From the NCBI GenBank assembly GCA_964398195.1, contig CAYNLW010000038.1, positions 1-10,087 on the forward strand: a stretch of DNA of 10,087 nt, given 5' to 3'. A program made the translations under genes and the position numbers. The notes beneath the pieces are model-generated. The model did not search any database. It had not been told where the DNA came from and saw nothing but the letters and a program-made list of their open reading frames with translations. Origin of the DNA: RFPI01 sp964398195 (lineage in GTDB: Bacteria; Pseudomonadota; Gammaproteobacteria; Burkholderiales; Methylophilaceae). Shown piece by piece: positions 5,698-10,087 of the stretch. Within the stretch, counting starts at the first letter, position 1. Every line of letters starts with the position of its first letter.

Positions 5698-8175
5698 GTG
5701 GCGCACTTCAATTATCAGCCTGTGGACCATCAGCCTGGCGCGGCGCCTACTCTCAATCAAGCAGCGTCCGTTGAGCAGCAGCCCCTATCCTGTTATCACT
5801 GTGGTTTGCCGGTGCCGGCTAACAGCCACTTCTCTGTCAGCATCTTTAGCCAGCCACAAGCCATGTGTTGCGCGGGTTGCCAAGCGGTGGCGCAGGCCAT
5901 CGTGGATAACGGTTTACAGGATTATTACCGCCACCGCACAGAGCTGCCCAAAAGCGCCGAGCAGCTGGTGCCAGAATCCTTGCGCGATTTAAGTCTGTAT
6001 GACCACCCCGAAGTGCAGAAAAGCTTTGTGCAACAACAAGATCAGATTCGTCATGCCTCGCTTATCCTCGAAGGTATCACCTGCGCCGCTTGTATTTGGC
6101 TGAATGAACGCCATTTAATGCAGTGCCGTGGCGTGCTGTCGGTGAGCGTCAATTACACCTCGCATAGAGCGCGTATTAGCTGGGATAACAGCCAAATACA
6201 ACTCAGCCAAATTCTGGCGGAAATCAATCATATCGGTTATCACGCGCATCCTTTTAGCGCGCAACAACAAGCGCAACTGCGTCAGCAACAGCGCAAAATC
6301 GATATACGCCGATTGGCTATCGCTGGCTTAAGCGCCGGCCAAGTGATGATGATTGCTGGTCCGCTGTATGGCGGTGAAGCGCATGGCTTGGGCTTTGCCT
6401 CGGCGCAACTGCTGCGCTGGTTTAGTTTGCTGATGACAGTGCCGGCCATGCTATATAGCGCCGTGCCGTTTTATCAGGGGGCTTGGCGCAATCTGCGCCA
6501 GCGTCATATCGGTATGGATGTGCCTATCGTGTTGGGTCTGCTGGCGGCCTTTGGCGGCAGCTTGTGGTGCACGCTGACTGGGCAGGGCGAGGTGTATTAC
6601 GACACCATCAGCATGCTGATTTTTTTCTTATTGGGCACGCGTTTTCTGGAGCGCAATGCACGCGAAAAATCCATACAAGCCGCAGAAAACCTACTGCGTT
6701 TAACCCCTGCTGTGGCCATGCGCGTTGATGCACATGGACAACAATTGGTGGCTGTGGCGGAGTTGCAGTTGGGCGATAGGCTATTGATTAAACCGGGCGA
6801 AACCATCGCCGCCGACGGCATTATTCAGCAAGGCCAATCTAGTGTAGATGAATCGCTACTCACTGGCGAAAGCCTACCTATAGATAAGCGCGAGGGAGAT
6901 GCGGTGTATGCCGGCAGTATCAACTATCAGTCGCCTATCCATATCAAAATTACTGCCTTGGCGCAGGACACCATGCTGGCTGGCATCAGCCGTTTGCTAG
7001 ACCGTGCGCAAGCAGAAAAACCCAAGTTGGCGCGCACCGCTGACCAAGTTGCCAGCGCCTTTACCGGCTTTGTTTTGTTGCTTGTGCTCATCGCTGGTGT
7101 GGCATGGTGGTGGCTAGATGCAGGCAAAGTGTTGCCTGTGATTTTGACCATTTTAGTGGTCAGTTGCCCATGCGCTTTATCGCTTGCCGCGCCAGCTGCT
7201 TTTGCTGCCGCAGGCTCGCATCTGGTCAAACGTGGCATCTTGCTGACGCGCGGTCATGTGCTGGAAACCTTAGCCAAAGTGAATCATGTGGTATTCGATA
7301 AAACCGGCACGCTGACCCGCGGGCAAATGCAGCTGCATGATATTCAAGCGCTAAGCACGCTGTCTGCGCAATCCTGTATGGAGATTGCGCAAAGCCTAGA
7401 GCAAGCCTCTGAGCATGTATTGGCCAAGGCGTTTAAAGCTAGCCCAAAACAAATGCTATTAGCCGCGCAAGACTTACAAAATATTGCCGGCTTGGGCGTC
7501 ACTGGCAAGCTGGTAGGGGTGCAATATTATCTAGGCAGTGTCGCTTTGCATCAGCACCTAGCCTCGCCGCCCCCCGCGTTGCTCACGCCGGCAGGGCATA
7601 GCAGAATTTGGTTAAGCGAACAAACGCAATGGCTAGCCAGCTTTGATTTATCCGATAGCCCACGTGCCGATGCAGCGGAGTTGCTACAAGCGTTACAACA
7701 GCGTGGTTTGCAAGTCAGCATATTGAGTGGCGATGGCGAAGCGGCCGTGGCAGATTTGGCGCAGCGTTTAGGCGTGCAAGACGCGCAGGCGAATTGCTCG
7801 CCAGCACAAAAATTACAAGCCATACAAGCCATGCAACAGCGTGGCGATATCGTCGCTATGTTAGGCGACGGCATCAATGACGCGCCGGTATTGGCTGGCG
7901 CGCAGGTGTCTATCGCCATGGGGGGTGGCACGCAAATGGCGCGGGTATCAGCCGATGCGGTGTTGTTATCGGAACAGTTGTTGGAAATTGATCACGCCAT
8001 ACAGCACTCGCGCTTTGCGGTGCGGGTGATACGACAAAATTTTGCTTGGGCTTTGTGTTACAACGCGCTGGCACTGCCTATCGCAGCGATGGGCTTGATG
8101 ACGCCGTGGTTGGCGGCAATAGGTATGTCGGTTAGTTCTTTGGTGGTGGTGATGAACGCGCTGCGTTTGCGCTAA
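5698..8175 (+). CDS. ccoI: Cu+-exporting P1B-type ATPase for cbb3 oxidase assembly (CcoI/FixI)
   Basis: Inner-membrane ATPase that moves Cu(I) out of the cytoplasm for the CuB site of CcoN. It has 825 residues. The N-terminus carries a Cys cluster (C32-Y-H-C35 and C57-C58-A-G-C61), typical of CcoI-type pumps, then an HMA-like domain with C129-A-A-C132 (GITCAACIW). Further motifs are the actuator TGES at 389-392, the membrane copper site C490-P-C492, the phosphorylated Asp534 in DKTGTLT, GDGINDAP at 723-730, Y788-N789 and the C-terminal MxxSS (810-814). The nucleotide-domain SEHP motif reads S571-E-H-V574, losing the usual proline. The GTG start follows the ccoH stop directly, with GAGGA at 5689-5693. 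No ccoS follows; next comes a 42-bp convergent gap. Confidence 0.96.
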   Translation: MAHFNYQPVDHQPGAAPTLNQAASVEQQPLSCYHCGLPVPANSHFSVSIFSQPQAMCCAGCQAVAQAIVDNGLQDYYRHRTELPKSAEQLVPESLRDLSLYDHPEVQKSFVQQQDQIRHASLILEGITCAACIWLNERHLMQCRGVLSVSVNYTSHRARISWDNSQIQLSQILAEINHIGYHAHPFSAQQQAQLRQQQRKIDIRRLAIAGLSAGQVMMIAGPLYGGEAHGLGFASAQLLRWFSLLMTVPAMLYSAVPFYQGAWRNLRQRHIGMDVPIVLGLLAAFGGSLWCTLTGQGEVYYDTISMLIFFLLGTRFLERNAREKSIQAAENLLRLTPAVAMRVDAHGQQLVAVAELQLGDRLLIKPGETIAADGIIQQGQSSVDESLLTGESLPIDKREGDAVYAGSINYQSPIHIKITALAQDTMLAGISRLLDRAQAEKPKLARTADQVASAFTGFVLLLVLIAGVAWWWLDAGKVLPVILTILVVSCPCALSLAAPAAFAAAGSHLVKRGILLTRGHVLETLAKVNHVVFDKTGTLTRGQMQLHDIQALSTLSAQSCMEIAQSLEQASEHVLAKAFKASPKQMLLAAQDLQNIAGLGVTGKLVGVQYYLGSVALHQHLASPPPALLTPAGHSRIWLSEQTQWLASFDLSDSPRADAAELLQALQQRGLQVSILSGDGEAAVADLAQRLGVQDAQANCSPAQKLQAIQAMQQRGDIVAMLGDGINDAPVLAGAQVSIAMGGGTQMARVSADAVLLSEQLLEIDHAIQHSRFAVRVIRQNFAWALCYNALALPIAAMGLMTPWLAAIGMSVSSLVVVMNALRLR

Positions 8176-8182
8176 ATGGTCG

Positions 8183-8210
8183 GCTTCAAACTAGTTTGTC
8201 AGCTTGTTTA
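8183..8210 (+). terminator. possible weak terminator in the convergent gap
   Basis: The 12-bp perfect palindrome CAAACTAGTTTG (8187-8198) is flanked by GCT (8183-8185) and AGC (8201-8203), giving an interrupted 7-bp stem with a CTAG loop, followed by TTGTTTA. It lies between the convergent ccoI and ygjP-like genes, where a terminator is expected, but the stem is AT-rich and short. Confidence is low. Confidence 0.35.
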
Positions 8211-8217
8211 ATCTGCT

Positions 8218-8928
8218 TTAATCATCAATGCGATGCAGTTGCAAAGCGCATTGTTTCAGCTGTTTCTCCGCGTTTTTATAGTCTGGGTATAGCGATTCTA
8301 CAATCGCCCAAAACTTAGCCGAGTGATTCATTTGTTTGGTATGCGCCAATTCGTGCGCCACCACATAATTAATCAACGTCGGTGGCGCCTGTATCAAGCG
8401 CCAATTCAGGCGAATTTGCCGGCGGCTATTGCAACTGCCCCAACGGCCTTTGGCGCTGGATAATGCTACTGGCGGGGTGCTGATGCCAAGTTTGGCGGCC
8501 ATCAGTTGTATGCGACGCTGAAAATCTTGCAGGGCGAATTGGCGGTACCACAACACCACTTTGCGCGCGATAAACGCGCTATCTTGTATATCCTTTAGCG
8601 CCAATTGCAGCGCATTACCATCTAGTTTGGCCTGACGATTGGCGCTGTCTGGCACCAAGTCTAGATAAATGGTTTTCCCCAATAACAGCAGCGGCTCACC
8701 ATCTTGCCATTGCATAGGCTCCACGCTTTGTTGTGCTTGTTGCGCTAGCTTATTCACTATCCATGACCACTTGCTCAACAACAGTCGGTTTAATTCCGCC
8801 TCCGCCATGCGTTGCGGGGCATGCACCACCAAGCCTTGTTGATTGATTTTCAAGCCCACGGTGCGTCTAGCGCGCCGCTCTAGCTGGTAGCGAATTTGTT
8901 GTCCATCGGGTCCGGTTAGTGCTGTCAT
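8218..8928 (-). CDS. YgjP-like metal-dependent hydrolase (DUF45/M48-like zinc protein)
   Basis: A 236-residue soluble protein of the YgjP family (formerly DUF45). The metal-site motif H192-E-L-A-H196 with the third ligand His202 in KQMNHSAKFW is clear, preceded by the family signature SSAKGRWGSCNSRRQIRLNWRLIQAP (157-182). No signal peptide or membrane helix is seen. The fold resembles zinc metallopeptidases, but protease activity is not established; E. coli YgjP has been reported as a UTP pyrophosphatase, and transferring that here is uncertain. The start is set at ATG 8928-8926, which overlaps the plsC stop TGA as ATGA. A longer in-frame reading up to 8967 would lie inside plsC and is less likely. 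It is the last gene of the gmhB-plsC-ygjP operon, translationally coupled to plsC. Confidence 0.9.
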   Translation of the reverse strand: MTALTGPDGQQIRYQLERRARRTVGLKINQQGLVVHAPQRMAEAELNRLLLSKWSWIVNKLAQQAQQSVEPMQWQDGEPLLLLGKTIYLDLVPDSANRQAKLDGNALQLALKDIQDSAFIARKVVLWYRQFALQDFQRRIQLMAAKLGISTPPVALSSAKGRWGSCNSRRQIRLNWRLIQAPPTLINYVVAHELAHTKQMNHSAKFWAIVESLYPDYKNAEKQLKQCALQLHRIDD

Positions 8929-9638
8929 GAGTAATGCTTGAGTTTGGGCATCTCGCCCTCTATCCATTGTTCAACCACTTGATTTAATTGTTCCGGCGTC
9001 ATGCCTGTGCTGTTGATAGGCTGGCCTATGCTGACGGTAATCACGCCTGGGGTTTTGATATATGCATTGCGCCGCCAAAATTCGCCAGCATTATGCGCCA
9101 CCGGCACCACAGTGGCTTGGCTATGCACCGCCAACCATGCGCCGCCGATATGATATTTGCCCTTTTGCCCAGGCGCGATGCGCGTGCCTTCTGGGAATAT
9201 CACCACCCATAAGCCTTTGGCAAGGCGCTGTTTGCCTTGTTGCAACATTTGCTTGAGCGCTTCGCGCCCCGCGCTGCGGTTGATGGCGATGACGCGCAAG
9301 GCAGCAAACGCCCAACCAAGAAAGGGAATCCACATTAAGCTGCGTTTCATCACCCAGATTTGCGGCGGAAATATCACTTGAAAGGCAATGGTTTCCCAAG
9401 CCGATTGATGCTTGCTAAGCAATACGCAAGCGTGCGCTGGGATATTCTGTTGGCCTATTACCCGATAGCGCAAGCCGCAGGTCAGCGCTAACCACCAAAT
9501 ACCAACATGCGCCCATCCGCTGGCGATGCGCGAATGCAATACGGCAGGCAAGGGGGCTAACAGTATGGTCAGGCTAGAGAAAAAGATGGTGTTTATCACC
9601 ATGCCTAGATTAAACAAAGTCGCGCGCCACCACTGCAT
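8925..9638 (-). CDS. plsC: 1-acyl-sn-glycerol-3-phosphate acyltransferase (PlsC family)
   Basis: Acylates lysophosphatidic acid to phosphatidic acid at the inner membrane, the second acyl step of phospholipid synthesis. It has 237 residues, with an N-terminal hydrophobic anchor at about 11-31. Acyltransferase blocks are in order: block I at H77-QSAW-E82 (SKHQSAWETIAF), block II near RVIAINRSAGREA (115-127), block III FPEGTR at 148-153 and block IV VPVAHNAG (178-185). Block I has Glu82 where the classic motif is HX4D; this variant also occurs in related PlsC proteins as I recall them, so activity is probably retained. The ATG at 9638 shares one base with the gmhB stop (TAATG), and the stop overlaps the ygjP start by 4 nt. 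An ornithine-lipid or lipid A acyltransferase-like role is a less likely alternative. Confidence 0.92.
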   Translation of the reverse strand: MQWWRATLFNLGMVINTIFFSSLTILLAPLPAVLHSRIASGWAHVGIWWLALTCGLRYRVIGQQNIPAHACVLLSKHQSAWETIAFQVIFPPQIWVMKRSLMWIPFLGWAFAALRVIAINRSAGREALKQMLQQGKQRLAKGLWVVIFPEGTRIAPGQKGKYHIGGAWLAVHSQATVVPVAHNAGEFWRRNAYIKTPGVITVSIGQPINSTGMTPEQLNQVVEQWIEGEMPKLKHYS

Positions 9639-10087
9639 TATGCCGCCCCCGCAATGAAATGCTGCACCGCCGCTGCCAAGTCATCAAAGATTAGCGTATT
9701 GGCTGGCAAGCCGCCCGCTGCTATGGTTTCTTCGCCCTTACCAGTGCGCACCAAGATGCTTTGCATGCCTATCGCATCGCCCGCTTGCAGATCGCGCAAG
9801 GCATCGCCCACCACAGGCACACCTTTCATATCCACCCCAAAGCGCTGGCCGATTTCGCGCATCATGCCGGGTTTGGGTTTGCGGCACTGGCATTGGTCCT
9901 CATTGGCGTGAGGGCAATAAAATAGCGCGTCAATACGACCGCCTAATTTGCTTAGTGCTTGGAACATTTTGTCGTGAATGGCATTCAGCGTGGCGACGTC
10001 ATAAATGCCACGGCTGATGCCCGATTGATTGGTGGCGACGGCCACTCGATAGCCATTTTGGTTGAGCAAAGCGATGGCTTCTAAACT
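9638..10087 (-). CDS. gmhB: D-glycero-beta-D-manno-heptose 1,7-bisphosphate 7-phosphatase (GmhB), 5'-partial
   Basis: Cytoplasmic HAD-superfamily phosphatase that removes the 7-phosphate from heptose bisphosphate on the way to ADP-heptose for the LPS inner core. The frame is open to the window edge (SLEAIALLNQNGYRV...), so roughly 30-40 N-terminal residues, including the catalytic DxD motif I, lie outside; 149 residues are visible. Seen are motif II TNQSG (19-23), the zinc-site ligands C58-P-H60 and C66-Q-C68, the motif III lysine in CRKPKPGM, and motif IV GDALRDLQAG. The zinc loop between His60 and Cys66 is shorter than in E. coli GmhB. The internal TTG at 10069 is not a credible start, because conserved sequence continues upstream. 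The stop TAA overlaps the plsC ATG by one base, making this the first visible gene of the minus-strand operon. Confidence 0.95.
   Translation of the reverse strand, partial: SLEAIALLNQNGYRVAVATNQSGISRGIYDVATLNAIHDKMFQALSKLGGRIDALFYCPHANEDQCQCRKPKPGMMREIGQRFGVDMKGVPVVGDALRDLQAGDAIGMQSILVRTGKGEETIAAGGLPANTLIFDDLAAAVQHFIAGAA

Noticed and set aside
6927..7238. 103-codon open frame on the minus strand inside ccoI
   Set aside because: Antisense to the CPC membrane region, no recognisable domain and no independent start signal supported.
7551..7931. 126-codon open frame on the minus strand inside ccoI
   Set aside because: It lies wholly opposite conserved ATPase motifs, has low-complexity Cys/Ala/Ser-rich composition and no family signature; it is a shadow of the ccoI codon pattern.
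8929..8967. Longer N-terminus of the YgjP-like protein starting at 8967
   Set aside because: The added residues (MDRGRDAQTQALL) are read from the end of plsC in another frame, and the ATGA overlap at 8928-8925 gives a normal coupled start.

Overview
This window is chromosomal DNA from a Gram-negative, aerobic or microaerobic proteobacterium. Protein features suggest a betaproteobacterium, possibly Methylophilaceae/Nitrosomonadales or Neisseriales. That placement is inferred from the feel of the protein sequences and the gmhB-plsC-ygjP gene order, not from any database search. Coding density is high and there are no mobile elements, RNA genes or CRISPR arrays.

Positions 1-3280 (+) hold the structural genes of a cbb3-type cytochrome c oxidase: ccoN (5' end cut by the window edge), ccoO, ccoQ (55 aa) and ccoP. 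All haem and copper ligands expected in the visible parts are present. The 100-bp ccoN-ccoO gap carries two tandem stem-loops. The 97-bp gap after ccoP carries a GC-rich hairpin and then a strong Rho-independent terminator.

Positions 3378-8175 (+) hold the assembly and copper-delivery genes. ccoG encodes a membrane iron-sulfur protein of the cupric reductase family. ccoH encodes a FixH-type protein with an unusual extra membrane module at its N-terminus. ccoI encodes a Cu+ P1B-type ATPase. ccoH and ccoI abut exactly, with a TAA immediately followed by a GTG start. The small ccoS gene that often follows ccoI is not present downstream.

Positions 8218-10087 (-) hold a convergent, tightly coupled operon read as gmhB (N-terminus cut by the window edge), plsC and a ygjP-like metalloprotein gene. 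They overlap by 1 nt (TAATG) and 4 nt (ATGA). GmhB contributes to LPS heptose synthesis and PlsC to phospholipid synthesis, so this side is an envelope housekeeping cluster unrelated to the oxidase.

Working together, CcoG would reduce Cu(II), CcoI would move Cu(I) towards the CuB site of CcoN, CcoH would hold subunits during assembly, and CcoNOQP would reduce O2 at low oxygen. I found no clearly new system. The points most worth a second look are the enlarged CcoH, the structured intergenic RNAs in the cco cluster, the CcoO insertion and the HP-to-HV change in CcoI.
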